A stretch of DNA of 64,000 nt from Corylus avellana. Taxonomy: Eukaryota; Streptophyta; Magnoliopsida; Fagales; Betulaceae. The notes beneath the pieces were generated by a model, which ran no database searches, was not told the origin of the DNA, and saw only the letters and a program-made list of their open reading frames with translations. The DNA is taken from the NCBI RefSeq assembly GCF_901000735.1, contig NC_081544.1, positions 36,345,235 to 36,409,234 of the forward strand. The letters run 5' to 3'. Numbering within the stretch: position 1 is the first letter of the stretch; each line of letters starts with the position of its first letter. The position numbers and the translations under genes were made by a program. Positions 40,595-52,782 of this stretch are shown here, in pieces.

Positions 40595-42822
40595 GGCCTC
40601 AGATATATACTTTGAAGAAACGAAATTCTCAGAAAGCAAAGTTAGAACATAGCAAATTCAAGTGACTTGCTCTCCATCCACACAGGATGCCTAGTAAAAA
40701 CCAAAACAAACAGAAGAAAAGGTACGCTTAATATTTATGAAAAGATATATTCCATATGTGTGGAATACCATCTATTTTCTTTCTTTCCATATGTAACATC
40801 AGCAGAAACACAAATGGCTGAACTGCCTTATAGAGTTGCCATTTGAAAATACAGAGAGCTCCTAAAGAAACCAGCAGCCATATACATGACACTGTAAATG
40901 CGATCTTTAGGCTGTCATCTAGCAAACAAGACATTCCTAACACCCAATTTAAAGGCTTTAAGAAAATTGAGGTTTTGGGTCGACATAAAAACAGATAAAC
41001 TTGGATTTGATAATTTCCATCTTCGCCTTCGAAGTAATTGGCTTAGTTCTGGGTCTCTGAGTCACAGACTACAAATTCATAAAATGGGTTCCATGAAAAT
41101 CAAGGAATTGTTGCATTCGATTTATTCTGACAATTTCAGACATACTCATCTACAGAATTCAGCCAAGTCTGTACGCTTCAACATAAGCATGATAAAAATG
41201 AAGGAGAAGAAGAATAACAACACTCGAATGACCATCACAAGACAACAGATATCAGAAAGTCCAAATTAGAACATGCGTGAGTGACATAAGTAGAATCGAA
41301 CCAGTTCATGTTGAACAGAAGCAGAGATTAGCAAAACCCACCTTCAAAAAATGAACACAACAAAGCCACGACTGCACCCAACAAAACTCCGCACTTATGT
41401 TTTCGCTAGAATCCAAAGAAGAAGAATGAGACCCAGAAGACAAATTGCGTGAAAATATTGAAAGAGAGCGAGTGAACTGAAAAAAGGTAAGGAAATTTAA
41501 GGAGGGTAGAGACACCAACAGAGGATGTTGGTTAGTTACTTAGTTCACTCTAGGTGAGGCATCAGTAGCCGTAGAAGCGGATAAGATTTATCCATCCCAA
41601 TTTCCAAAAGGACCAAATACACGAGCTTCTTCTTTGGCGCCAACTTAATATACAATAACACTATCCCCATCGGCCACAGCTCACAGGTATACTCTTTGTT
41701 TCTTTCATCTTTTTGTCTATTCATTTATACTATTTCTAATCCGATAAGTTGGATTCTGATCTCTGTATGGCATAAATGACACAATCATTGGAATTGGACA
41801 GGGGATCTGATTTTTCTTTGTTGTAAAATAAAAATTCGGCCCAAATCAGCTTTAGTGGATCCTAATTCCTAGCTTCATTAAATATATTCTAAATATCCAT
41901 AATTCGTACCATTTTTCTCAATTTTAGCCTTTTAGCGGGCACAATAAATTGGGAAGCTGGATTGCAATTTGCAAGTTTTGTTGTGTTACTGTTTTTTTTA
42001 AAAAAAAATATTTTAATAGCAATTTATTGGACACACAATATATTCTTACGTATGATGGATATGTGGTGGTTGGTTTGGTGCCGACACATATCTAGATTCC
42101 AAGAACCCTGTTTGGTTATCGGGCAAAAACAACCTTTATTTAATGAACAACTTGTATTTTTTTTAAAAAATTATTAAATAGAAATTTGCGACTTACCAAA
42201 CTTACACATGCATGATGCATGTCGGATTGTAGTGGTAAATAAAAAAATCACTCTAATATAATCAACTCGATTAAAAAATAGCCACTCTGCCAATGAGAGT
42301 ATTCTCTTCGTGTCACTGCAATCATACACAAAATCTGGACATACTCATGCACAGGCACAAGAGCTCGCCATCCATACCTTTTCCCCTGCCCACTTGTACT
42401 TTAATGCTACTAAAATATATTCAACTTTATCTCTGTAATCACACGCAAGTGCATTAGTCCACATTATCGTGATGTATTATTGTATCAAGCCCCGATTGAT
42501 TCCGTCACGCCCGAATCACACTAATGGTGACCAAGCGTGCAACGCAGCCACGCGTGCACGTGAATACAGCGGCGGCTAGCACACAGTTCCCACCACTTGC
42601 CTCAAGGGAAAAAAACCTTGTGCTCTTGCTCTGCTGGATTTGCTGAATCTATACCAATTGTGTGATGATCTATGCATGAGATTGATGGCTGGGTTCTGGT
42701 CCAATGGCGGCAAAAAATTAGTTGAAATAAATACAACCCCAAAAACGTGCGAGGATTTAATAGCAAAAATTGGTAAATGACTTGGTATTTTCATGCAAGT
42801 ATTGAGTAATTTAATTTACACA
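40595..42822. other. NXD1 leader/promoter and 3' flank of RARE1
   Basis: The minus-strand leader of NXD1 probably extends to about 41560 with an intron. The 70-codon frame at 41306-41518 (-) is likely leader sequence rather than a gene. The remainder is AT-rich with a TATA-like site near 41647-41660 on the minus strand. The lower-coordinate flank of RARE1 (about 42550-42822) is its 3' UTR. Confidence 0.45.
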
Positions 42823-45138
42823 TCACCAGTAATCATTGCAAGAACACTCCCCTAACTTGAAGTGATGGAATCTGTTGGAATCTCTCACAACAATTTGGCG
42901 TCCTGTTGCCGAGGACACTTGCTTTGCAAAATCATGGCAGTCTTTGCACGCCCGGAGGTTTTTGTAAACCAGAATTGGAGCGTTGCTTGGTGTGGATATG
43001 AGCCCAAATGCTATAGCAAGTCTCTCGCTATGGTCAAGAAGCTGTGCTTTCCGTTCAGGCAATACAGAGGAGACATCCTCCTCTTCAGTTAAAAGGGCAG
43101 TTTCAGCATTCTCAGTGGATGAAGTGAACTCCCTTAATTTTGAGTAAATCTGTTCTGCTTGTGGGTGGTGTCTATCACCTACTATAAACCGATGCACTTT
43201 ACCCTTCACAGTAATCCAACTGCAACCGACTTCCTTTCTCAAGTTCCTTTCGGCCATCATCTTTCTAAAATGAGCAGCTTCTTCCCATTTCCCAAATGAA
43301 GCATATAAGTTAAACATGACAATGTAAGTAGCAGGATCTTCTGGTTCCAGCTGAAGGATGTTTTCTGCTGCAATCTTTGCAAGCTCAAGATTCTGATGGG
43401 TCCAACACCCACCCAATAAACTTTTCCAACTCATTGCATCAGGTTCAAAAGCCATGCTCTTTATCAATTCAAGTGCCTCCTCTAGTAGCCCGGCACGAGA
43501 GTATATGTCGACCATACAGTCATAATGATCAACAGTTGGGTCCACACCGTACTCGCCCTTCATTGAATCCAAGTATTTCTTGCCCTCTGTGACCAAGCCT
43601 GAATGACTGCAAGCGGTTAAAACCCCAATAAATGTAACTGCATTTGGCCTTACACCACAGTCCCACATTCTATTGAAGAGCCTTAAAGCTTCAGTGGCAT
43701 TGCCATGATAAGCGTAACCACAAATTATAGCAGTCCAGGCCACAGTATCAGGTTTGTCTAGTGATTCAAAGGATCGGTAGGCATAGTCTAATCTCCCGCA
43801 TCTTGAATACATAGTAATCATAGCACTCTCTCCATATAGGTAGGAAACTAAGCCTCTTTTAATTGCATCAGCGTGAGTTTGAGCACCCAAATTTAAATCT
43901 GCAAGTGCAGCGCAGGCCTGGAAAATGCTAGTGTATACAAATGAATTTAAAACCACGCATTTACTCTTTAGAGATTTAAAAATCTTGACCGACTCCTCAA
44001 ATTCACCAATTTGGCAATAACCAGCGATTATGCAACTCCATGAAACATCATTCGGTTCAGTTATCCTCTCAAATGCTCGGCAAGCAGATTCAAAACTCCC
44101 ACATTTGACGTAAAGGTCCACAAGAGGAGTTCCTACTGAAAAATTGGAATCCATTCCAAGTTTAACACTATAACCATGAATTTGCCTTCCCATGTTCAAG
44201 TACTCCAGAACGCCACACACCTTGAGAATTATGGAGAACACGAACTCATCCATGGGAACACCTTCCTTAACCATCTTAGCAAACAATGCCAGGGCATCCT
44301 CCAGTTTCTCAGCTTGGGTGTACCCCACCATCAACCCAGTCCAAGCCACAGCATTTTTTTCAACCATCCGATCAAAAGCAAGCTCGGCACCTTCTAACCA
44401 ACCACTCTTGACATACATGTTGATGATTGCCGTGTCAACCGGAACATTAGAACCGAACCCATTTCTTATCACGTGAGAATGTATCTGTTTCCCAAGCTCT
44501 AAAAGAGAAGAATCTTTCAAGGACCGGAAGAGGCTAATATAGATAGACGGGATCGGTCTAATTCCTGATACTGACCTCTGCATATGCGAGAACAACCGAA
44601 CAGCTTTGTCCAAAAGCCCCTCCTTCGCGTAAGCAGATATAATTATTGCCCACGAGACTAAACTCCTCTCTAGCATTTCATCAAACAATTTCTGTGCGTC
44701 CGCGAAGCTACGACAGTCACAATACATCTGAAGAACGTAATTCTCAAGAAATCCAGTTGGGTCCTTCACCGTTCTTCGCAACCGCTCGTGAATCAATCTC
44801 CCATCCGATAAAGCTCGCAACCTGCCACATGTTTCCAGGAGGCTTTTATACGAGTGGGGAGTAACGGGAACGCCGGCCTCGTCCATGCGTTCAAGAAATT
44901 CATCAATTTCTTTGAGCTTCCCTTGTTTCGATAAAGAAATCAAGTGAACATTTTCAACTTGGCTTTGTTGGATTCGGTGGCTTTTAATCGAAGATGGGTT
45001 GCATTTGAGAGTGGCCCATGAAGGGATTTCATCAAAACTTGCAGATCTTACTGTCGCCGGAACTTTGTCATGAGCTACGCCTACCACAGGAGAACATCGG
45101 GGAGGTAGCAAAAGGTTTTGGGCATTCATTGAAGACAT
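42823..45138 (-). CDS. RARE1: PLS-DYW pentatricopeptide repeat protein, RARE1 orthologue (accD RNA editing)
   Basis: One uninterrupted frame of 771 residues starts at 45138. An N-terminal about 55-residue stretch serves as likely plastid transit peptide. PLS-type PPR repeats follow (about 55-570), then E/E+ segments (about 570-665) and a complete DYW domain. The DYW domain shows HSERLAIAFG (zinc-binding HxE), CKDCHDF (CxxCH) and the terminal CSCNDYW, the cytidine-deaminase signature. Blocks such as VENVHLISLSKQGKL, LQMYCDCRSFADAQKLFDEM and DHYDCMVDIYSRAGLLEEAL match Arabidopsis RARE1 as I recall it. RARE1 is required for C-to-U editing of plastid accD. The gene is intronless, as are most PPR genes, and diverges from the aspartate kinase gene. 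Confidence 0.94.
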   Translation of the reverse strand: MSSMNAQNLLLPPRCSPVVGVAHDKVPATVRSASFDEIPSWATLKCNPSSIKSHRIQQSQVENVHLISLSKQGKLKEIDEFLERMDEAGVPVTPHSYKSLLETCGRLRALSDGRLIHERLRRTVKDPTGFLENYVLQMYCDCRSFADAQKLFDEMLERSLVSWAIIISAYAKEGLLDKAVRLFSHMQRSVSGIRPIPSIYISLFRSLKDSSLLELGKQIHSHVIRNGFGSNVPVDTAIINMYVKSGWLEGAELAFDRMVEKNAVAWTGLMVGYTQAEKLEDALALFAKMVKEGVPMDEFVFSIILKVCGVLEYLNMGRQIHGYSVKLGMDSNFSVGTPLVDLYVKCGSFESACRAFERITEPNDVSWSCIIAGYCQIGEFEESVKIFKSLKSKCVVLNSFVYTSIFQACAALADLNLGAQTHADAIKRGLVSYLYGESAMITMYSRCGRLDYAYRSFESLDKPDTVAWTAIICGYAYHGNATEALRLFNRMWDCGVRPNAVTFIGVLTACSHSGLVTEGKKYLDSMKGEYGVDPTVDHYDCMVDIYSRAGLLEEALELIKSMAFEPDAMSWKSLLGGCWTHQNLELAKIAAENILQLEPEDPATYIVMFNLYASFGKWEEAAHFRKMMAERNLRKEVGCSWITVKGKVHRFIVGDRHHPQAEQIYSKLREFTSSTENAETALLTEEEDVSSVLPERKAQLLDHSERLAIAFGLISTPSNAPILVYKNLRACKDCHDFAKQVSSATGRQIVVRDSNRFHHFKLGECSCNDYW

Positions 45139-45682
45139 TTACTTTGCTCGTAAATTTTGAAGCTTTCGAATGCTATAAGGTCACTCGTTAACAAAAGCCA
45201 ATTTTTCACAAGAGGAGGAACAGAACAAGTAGGAAATCTCAATACTTGTTTCCGATATTTCCCAAGTTCTTCAAGCACCAACTGGCTTTTGCTCCGGCGT
45301 CCCAGCCTGGTGTTAAGGCGACAATTGTTGCGATTATAACCCAATAATTGATTTTCGTAGCGTTTCTTTCTTCAAATATTTCTTAACAGAGCGATTTTTC
45401 CAAACGGCGCGCATGTCGCCTCAATATGTCAACGTGCTCCCACATCTCCCAAAAGTTGATTCGTTGAAACTACTTTGGCATGTTAATGTATGGTAGGAAA
45501 GAGGATTTGATTGGCTTTTTACACTTAGGATTTACGGGGAAACTTGAGTTAGTTTTCCTGATCAAATTTATTCTGACCATCCCTCTCAATCTATCATTTC
45601 TAACAATTTGTTTCACATTTTGTTGTTTCCACAATGTTTGACCCACAAATGACCAAGTAAGAAAGTGATCAAAGTGATTCCA

Positions 45683-45780
45683 CCTTTTTCTTTTTTTTTC
45701 CCGTCTCTAGGAATGAAAATTCGAACTAAGTGATGTTTGCTTCGTGAGAGTCGTTTGCATCTAATTGAGCTACTCCTTGG
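45683..45780 (-). mobile_element. tRNA-derived SINE, family member 1
   Basis: On the minus strand there is an A-box GTAGCTCAATTAGATG and a B-box-like TTAGTTCGAATTTTC, then an A-rich tail (T run 45684-45700 on plus). It shares layout and sequence with 46198-46300 and 63051-63170. Confidence 0.65.
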
Positions 45781-46197
45781 AACTTTATAGGATTATATTG
45801 TCATATTGATTACATAAAAATGGAATTGCCATATCAGTTGGATTAAAATTAAATTTTACACTATCTAATATATATTATATTATATTATTTAAAAATGTTA
45901 AACAACATGAAACTATATATAAGAGAAATGTTAGATGTTTTCTTAGTGTTTTTCTATATGGTGTTATTTTATAAAAATTGGGTGGAAAATAAGGATTAGT
46001 TTTTTTTTTTATGTTTTTTTGTTTTTACTTTCTAAAAAAATAATATTCGAAAAAAAAAAGAAAAAAAAAAAAAGAAAAAACCACCAACATTTTCTATAAA
46101 AATATATCTAATTGTGATGGTGGATCCTTCCTTTCATTTCCACATCCAAAATTAGCACTCAATTACTTGCCTATAAAAATAAATAAATAAACAAGCG

Positions 46198-46300
46198 TTT
46201 TTTTTTTTTTTTTACATGTCCACATAAGAGAAAGAGAAAGAGGATTCGAACTAGTGATATCTGCTTCATAAGGCATGGTCTATAACTGATTCAACTACTA
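46198..46300 (-). mobile_element. tRNA-derived SINE, family member 2
   Basis: On the minus strand, CACTAGTTCGAATCCTC (B box) is followed by CT-rich DNA, then TGTGGACATGT and a long A tail. The same 3' end occurs in the plus-strand copy at 63051-63170. The A box is degraded. Confidence 0.7.
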
Positions 46301-46600
46301 AAAAAAAAAAAAGATTGGGTCGGTCAACTCCAATTCTGGCGGTAACTGATTGAAAATATATCATCGAAGGGGTCTAAGCGACGACCACGGACCGCGGTCA
46401 ACTATTTTACCGAATAATGAAACGTCTCTCCGCCGCATCGCAGGCTCTCTCTCTCTCTCTCATTTCTTTGATCATAATCGAGACAAAAATCTATAACATG
46501 TTCGCTCTTGACATTGTGCGCGTTTGTACTCTCTGAATCGGTGAAACCCTAGACTGCGAAATTCGTTGATGCAATCAGTAAAATTCCTCACCCTGCAACA

Positions 46601-49600
46601 ATGGCGGCTTCGTTGCACGTACACGGTGTCAAAATTCCATTTCATGGAGCTATAAGGAGCTCCAAATTGTGTCCACAACACATGCCTATCTCATTGAAGC
46701 GGCTCAGATTCTCAGATTCCGTGGCCTCGCAGTCAAGATTGCTATGTGAGGCAATTGAAGATTCTTCAAGGAGTGATAGGAGGAGAGCGATGATAAAAGG
46801 AGGAGTAGAGGCTGTGCTCAGAGAGGAGGAGATAGAGGAGCGATTCTCCGATGGAACTGCGGAGGCTTTCACGTGCGTAATGAAGTTCGGAGGATCGTCG
46901 GTGGCATCGGCGAAGAGGATGAGAGAGATCGCCGTTCTTATTCTCAGTTTCCCTGAGGAACGGCCTGCCGTTGTTCTCTCTGCTATGGGAAAAACCACTA
47001 ACAAACTTTTACAGGTATTTCACACACACGCACACACAAAATATTTTATTTTGTTATATTGAGAGGGATAATAATTATGGAATTGAATGGTTGTGATGAA
47101 GGCTGGAGAGAAGGCTGTCAGTTGTGGCGTCAATAAGGCATCGGAAATCGAAGAGTTGAGCTTTGTGAAAGAGCTGCATCTTAGGTTTCTTTCGTTTTTT
47201 TTCTTTTTCTTTTGTTTAAAAGAGCTGCATCCTAGATGTTATAAGAGATTGAAATGATGCTCTATAGCTATTTCTGCGTGATAAGCAAGTGTGGTGTTTG
47301 ATTATTCAGGACGGTAGATGAACTTGGAGTTGATCGCTCTGTTATCTCTGGTTAGGACTCGTAATTTAAGTGCATGAAATGTCTTTCTTGTTGTTTATGA
47401 AATTCAATTAGTCTTTGTCAGTGTCCCCAATATTTTGATCCTAATGGGGAAATCGGATTTTTTGGGGGTTGTGTGGAGACATTTGATAGCTCACTTGGAA
47501 GAACTGGAGCAACTTCTGAAAGGAATAGCTGTGATGAAAGAGTTAACTCTCCGCACGAGAGACTATTTGGTTTCATTTGGAGAGTGCATGTCCACGAGAA
47601 TCTTTGTGGCTTATTTGAATAAAATTGGTATTAAAGCACACCAAGTACGTAATATTCTTCTTCAATTGTGCATTATTAGTTTGACAACCCATTAATTTCA
47701 GCAGTAGCAAACTACGTTACGTTTTGTAGTATGATGCGTTTGATATTGGCTTCATAACCACGGACGATTTCACAAATGCGGACATCTTGGAAGCAACTTA
47801 CCCAGCTGTTGCCAAGAGATTACATGGTGATTGGATCAATGATCCTGCAATTCCCGTTGTTACTGGCTTCCTTGGAAAGGTCCTAGTGAACTGCTGCTGC
47901 ATTAATTTTCCTGCTGAGGAGTAAATATTGTTTTAGTTTTACTTAAATCAGCGTATAGGTGGTTTTGTGAGCATGATATACGTCTTCCCTTATTGTAGGG
48001 CTGGAAATCTTGTGCGATTACCACCTTGGGTCGGGGTGGTAGTGATCTGACTGCTACAACCATTGGCAAAGCCTTAGGCTTGCGGGAAATTCAGGTCAGA
48101 ATAAGAACCTTAGTGTATGTACTGCAAGAACTCATAGGCACACGTGTGGATTCATGCATGTATTCATACTATCTGTCTGGATCTAAATAGCATTTTTAGT
48201 TGGGAGCTTTATGAACATCTTCTTTTGATAGATATTAACAAACTTATATACCAGCGTAATTAACAATTTCAACAGGTCTGGAAAGATGTTGATGGTGTCT
48301 TGACCTGCGACCCTAGTATTTATCCACGTGCAGAACCTGTACCTTATTTGTCATTCGATGAGGCAGCAGAGCTTGCATACTTTGGTGCTCAGGTTATATT
48401 TATATTGCTTCTTGCTGTTTAGATATTGTTTGTGATTAAAGCTGGACTGGACCAGTGGGTTAAAGCGTCACAGCTTTTAGAGAATATCTGTTATGCATAT
48501 CATGCAGAAGTTGGGTATGTAAGAGAGAGAGAGAGAGATCCTTGCTTATTCACTTTGATGTTCATGTATAGGACATATCAATCCTTTACACATATGTGCA
48601 TATGTGAGGGGCCTTCTAGAGCATTAATTTGTTATGGATACAGATATATATAGTTTTTACATGTAAATATAGCATTCTTTCATGATCATCTTTTTTCCAA
48701 CTCCTGGTTTGGATCCTAAAATACCAGATGCGACTAAGTTCTCTGCAGGCAGTTTTAGGGTTCAGTTTGTTCAGTGGACAAACTTGGTAGTTAGTAATAT
48801 CTGTGTTTTACTTTTATTTGCACTTATATATAGATTTGTGATGAAACTATATTATTGAGACTCGGCTATTTTTTTTTTTTTTTGGGTGAAAACAAGGGCA
48901 CATGGGAAATATTCATATTCACACCCTGTATGCAGGTCCTACACCCACAATCAATGCGACCAGCCCGAGAGGGAAATATCCCTGTTAGGGTCAAGAATTC
49001 ATACAACCCTAAAGCTCCTGGTACCCTCATCACTAAAACAAGAGATATGAGGAAGGTTTGTAGCAGCTGAAACTTTGCCGTCCAAGCTTTGGAGGAATCC
49101 AACAGTACTGACCATTTTCTTCACCTAAATGAATTACAGGCTGTGCTGACCAGCATAGTTTTGAAGCAGAATGTTACCATGTTGGATATAGTTAGTACCT
49201 GCATGCTTGGTCAATTTGGCTTCCTCGCAAAGGTGAGAAATTGTTTCTTGATTTGATTTTGTTCCGTCACTTGTTGCATTCACGGCTGATGCTAGTTGTA
49301 AATGCTATTTGCTTGGTGTTTTCCTCCAAGTAGGTGTTCTCAATCTTTGAAGATTTGGGCATATCCGTGGATGTTGTTGCTACTAGTGAAGTTAGTATAT
49401 CTTTGACATTAGATCCATCCAAACTTTGGAGCAGAGAACTGATTCAGCAGGCAAGTGCATGATCGTATATTCTTCTATTGTTATTTATTTTCTCAGTTTG
49501 CATCTTACTTTGCAGTTTACGTAACATTCTGCACTAATTTACCTGTCAATCCTGTTGGAGGTGCAGGGGCGGACCTAGGTAGTAGCTCCTCCCCGCCTCC

Positions 49601-51111
49601 CCCAAAAAAAAAAAGAAACAAAGTCTTATAATTTTGCCTCCCCCATCAAAATTTTTGATTCCGCCCTGGCCAAGCACACCCTCCTGGTGAATTTGTGGCT
49701 GTGTGAATATGTAATGGTGAGATGTGTTGCAGTGCTCAGTACGATAGAGTTCAGAAAAAAGCCACCCGGTTGAGTATCTAATTAATATTATCTTATTTGG
49801 ACAGCTTCTTTTGATGATATTTTGTAGTTATTGGTGTCTTTTTATACTCAAATTCAATAGTGGACTCTAAATTAACTATCAACGTTGATAATGATAATTG
49901 GGTGCCACTGCACCAGCTTCATGGAGCCAAGGTTTTACATTTTTTTTTTTTTTTTAATTTTTGTTTCAGTGATGTATCTTCAAAATATCCCTCTTCTTTT
50001 GTTCATTTTCATGCAAAGCTCATTCTTGAATTGCAACATAGAACTGTGGTCTAACCATTTCTTGGCTTACTCTATTAGAAATGGGTCTTGGGCCTAACTC
50101 AACCCAAAAGCTAGCTCAAGAGTTGAAGTTTTTCCTCACCCTTATAAATGGCCAATCTCCTTAATACTCAGGCAATGTGGAACTTCCAACACGCCCCCTC
50201 ACGTGTGGCGGGAGGACATCCAAGCCCAACACGTGCTACAATGGGTGACGGTAGGCCACAACCAATTAATTGGGCTAGGCTCTGATACCATGTTAGAAAT
50301 GGGTCTTGGGCCTAACTCAACCCAAAAGTTAGCTCAAGAGTTGAGGTTTCCCCTCACCCTTATAAATGACCAATCTCCTTAATACCCAGGCAATGTGGGA
50401 CTTCCAACATACTCAATGAACGCAATTACCTGCCCTATTGAAACTTTATTTGAGTGTCTCTCTCTTGGTCTAAATTGAGTCCTATTGGATTGTCTGCTTT
50501 AGTACCAAATCCAGTTACACTGATGTCTTATCTGTTCAGGAACTTGACCATGTAGTGGAAGAGCTTGAGAAAATTGCAGTCGTGAATCTACTGCAGCACA
50601 GATCAATCATCTCTCTTATTGGCAACGTTCAGCGTTCCTCGTTGATACTGGAGAAGGTGTTGTATTTCCTTGCGTAATGTAATAGAGATTATCCCGAGTC
50701 ATGTTCCTTTTGTATGTTTGGAGTCTTGGGGGCTTTTAGATTGGGTCATTTGCATAACAGATTCTCTTTTTTACCTTTTACATCACATAATTGGCTTCAT
50801 TTATGGCAGGTATTTCGTGTTCTTCGAACCAATGGAGTTAATGTCCAGATGATCTCACAGGGTGCATCCAAGGTCTCTTAATCATAATTCTCATGAATAC
50901 TGATGTACTTTCGTTTAGTTTTCTAACATTTTTTTTTTTTTGGTTTATCAACCAGGTAAATATTTCATTAATAGTAAATGACAGAGAAGCTGTACAATGC
51001 GTGAAGGCCCTTCACTACTCCTTTTTTGAGAGTGGTGATCTATCTGAACTAGTACTAGATGGTGAATTTGGAAATGGCTCAGCTATGTCTCGCCGAGTAG
51101 AAAGTCATTGA
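46601..51111 (+). CDS. AK1: Aspartate kinase, monofunctional, plastid
   Basis: Thirteen exons (46601-47014, 47102-47184, 47310-47350, 47490-47644, 47730-47879, 47999-48094, 48276-48392, 48936-49055, 49140-49232, 49334-49450, 50540-50656, 50810-50872, 50956-51111) give 573 residues. A transit-like N-terminus of about 85 residues precedes the kinase domain, with MKFGGSSVA at 94-102 and the GRGGSD substrate loop at about 292-297. Two ACT domains follow (about 410-490 and 490-560, with [19 protein letters not shown] and [19 protein letters not shown]). It phosphorylates aspartate at the entry to Lys, Thr and Met synthesis. Monofunctional forms are inhibited by lysine through the ACT domains. There is no homoserine dehydrogenase domain. 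Intron 10 starts with GC and carries a TRIM and a small MITE. Confidence 0.96.
49564..49668. mobile_element. Small MITE-like element in AK intron 10
   Basis: The left end CAGGGGCGGACCTAGG and the right end ATTCCGCCCTG form short terminal inverted repeats of the CAGGGGCGGA type. The interior has an A run and a CCTCCCCCATCAAAATTTT block. No clear target duplication was found. Confidence 0.5.
50073..50409 (-). mobile_element. Complete TRIM mini-retrotransposon in AK intron 10
   Basis: Two 119-bp direct LTRs (50073-50191 and 50291-50409) differ at a few sites. The element is flanked by a 5-bp duplication, TACTC (50068-50072 and 50410-50414). Next to the right LTR is GGCTCTGATACCA, the reverse complement of the Met-tRNA primer-binding site. 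Next to the left LTR is a purine-rich tract on the minus strand (GAGGGGGCG). So it lies antisense to the gene. The interior is only 99 bp and non-coding, as expected for TRIMs, which move using other elements' enzymes. The first LTR begins TATTAG instead of TGTTAG. Confidence 0.92.
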
Positions 51112-52782
51112 GTATTTCTCCTAGTATATTCTTGTTTCCAATGATTCTTTGTTTTCTCAAACATCTCTATTGGCCATTGCCATCTATTAAACCACGCCTT
51201 TGAATTTCAAGGCAAATGTTTGGTTTTGTTATGTATTGTATTACATCCTCTTATAAACTGGCATGGTGACTATGTCACGTTAACCACACAACTTTAATCT
51301 TCTCTTTCACATTAGCCTTTAATTTCCCTAGTTTCATCCTCACCCCTAAGAGCACTAGCAGAGACTACCCATAGCCCATTCTTTTCCTTATGTTTAGGAA
51401 AAATCTAAAAAAAAAAACCACAAAAAGATATCCATATTAAAAGCCCTAAATATAACCAACATCAAATGATATCTACAGTGTTTTTCAATGCATTGAAAAC
51501 TACTGTAGATGCCCATGTATTATTAAATTATAAAAAACTAATTTTCTCTCATTTCTTTCGTATGTCCCAAGACTCTCAACAATTCTCTCTCCTCTCTCAT
51601 TGGTTGCAGTGATAAAAAATAATAATAATATTTAATTCATATAGAGAAAATAAAAAAATCTATTGTGAAATATTTTTTTATGGAAAATCAAAAAGTAATT
51701 TTATTCCCTAAATTGAGGAAAAATGATTGGGAAGCTGCCATGTGGTACTGTAAAGCCGTGGAAAAAGAAAAATCATAAGCCTCTCAAATTGATGGCACTT
51801 GTCCTCATCAATCCCCCCGACCTCATTATTTTCTTTTTCTTTTTTCTCCCCTCCCCTCACCGCTGAATAATAAGAAACTGCATTGAGAAGACTATCCCAG
51901 AAACAATTTTCCAATCGTAGCAATTCCCTGAAGACAAAATGTTACCAGCATTTACCCCCGTGAAGTTAATAATATAAAGGTCATAAAACTAATGTGATGT
52001 GAGGAAGCGAAGTCAATATCAAAGCAGATGGAACAAGCAAGGAAGCGACGTCTTAAATCAAAGCAGGCAGAAGAGAATTAGGGGATAATGCTTGCAAAAA
52101 GATCACCACAAGGATCTCTAAACTACATTTTAGCTCTTGCCTACGCTTGAACGTGAAGAGGTATACAAGCAATTATCTGTACATAGATTCAGAATGTGAA
52201 AAGCTTCCTGAAGCTTCTTAGCACAGACACTTCACTTTTCCTTCTCTCACCCCACAACAACCCAGAAAATGAAAGACCAAAGACTATGTACTATTTGGAA
52301 TTAAACCAAATATCCATGCAGTAAACAGGCGATAAAGCCACCGCCAAAGAAAAGGGCTTCAAAAGTTGCTGATAGTGCGAACACATCCCACTTTCCATGC
52401 AGTAAACAGGTGATAAAGCCATCGCCAAAGATAAGGGCTTCAAAAGTTGCCTGATAGTGCCAGCACATCCCACTTTCCAGCTTCATAACCTGAAAAAACA
52501 CAACCTGACTTCTGAATTGAGAACGTACAGAGAAAAATGAGATTCCCCCTCCCCACCCCCCAAAAAAAAAAAAACATCAGAAATATTATGGGCTTATTAA
52601 AATAGTTTCGGAGTTTAGAGCTGAACCAAACTTCCATTGTGCGAGTAACTTTGAAAAGAACAGCCATCTATAAGGTGTGAGTCGTGTGACTGAAAAAAAT
52701 CTGAGTGACTCTAAGCTTATTCACAACAATGAAAAAGGCAATAACAAACCTGTATTGGGACCTACTCCTGAAGGTGTGTCAA
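51112..52782. other. Interval between AK and ARF2 (convergent) with ARF2 3' UTR
   Basis: AK and the ARF gene converge here. The AK 3' UTR occupies the first few hundred bases. The ARF2 3' UTR probably covers about 52200-52782 and contains the tandem repeat 52313-52475. No other gene was seen. Confidence 0.5.
52313..52475. repeat. About 81-bp tandem duplication in the ARF2 3' UTR
   Basis: Two adjacent copies (52313-52393, 52394-52475), each starting TCCATGCAGTAAACAGG and ending ACACATCCCACTT or GCACATCCCACTT, differ at about seven sites including one indel. They lie about 310-470 bp downstream of the ARF stop codon on the minus strand. Confidence 0.85.

Larger units (their letters stand above)
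45139..46600. promoter_or_regulatory. Divergent promoter interval of RARE1 and aspartate kinase
   Basis: 1.46 kb separates the start codons of two opposite genes. It holds two SINEs of one family in the same orientation (45683-45780, 46198-46300) and an AK leader with a CT run at about 46443-46461. No clear TATA box was identified for either gene. Confidence 0.6.

Noticed and set aside
42862..44864. Several plus-strand frames across the PPR gene
   Set aside because: They are antisense shadows of the 771-codon RARE1 frame.
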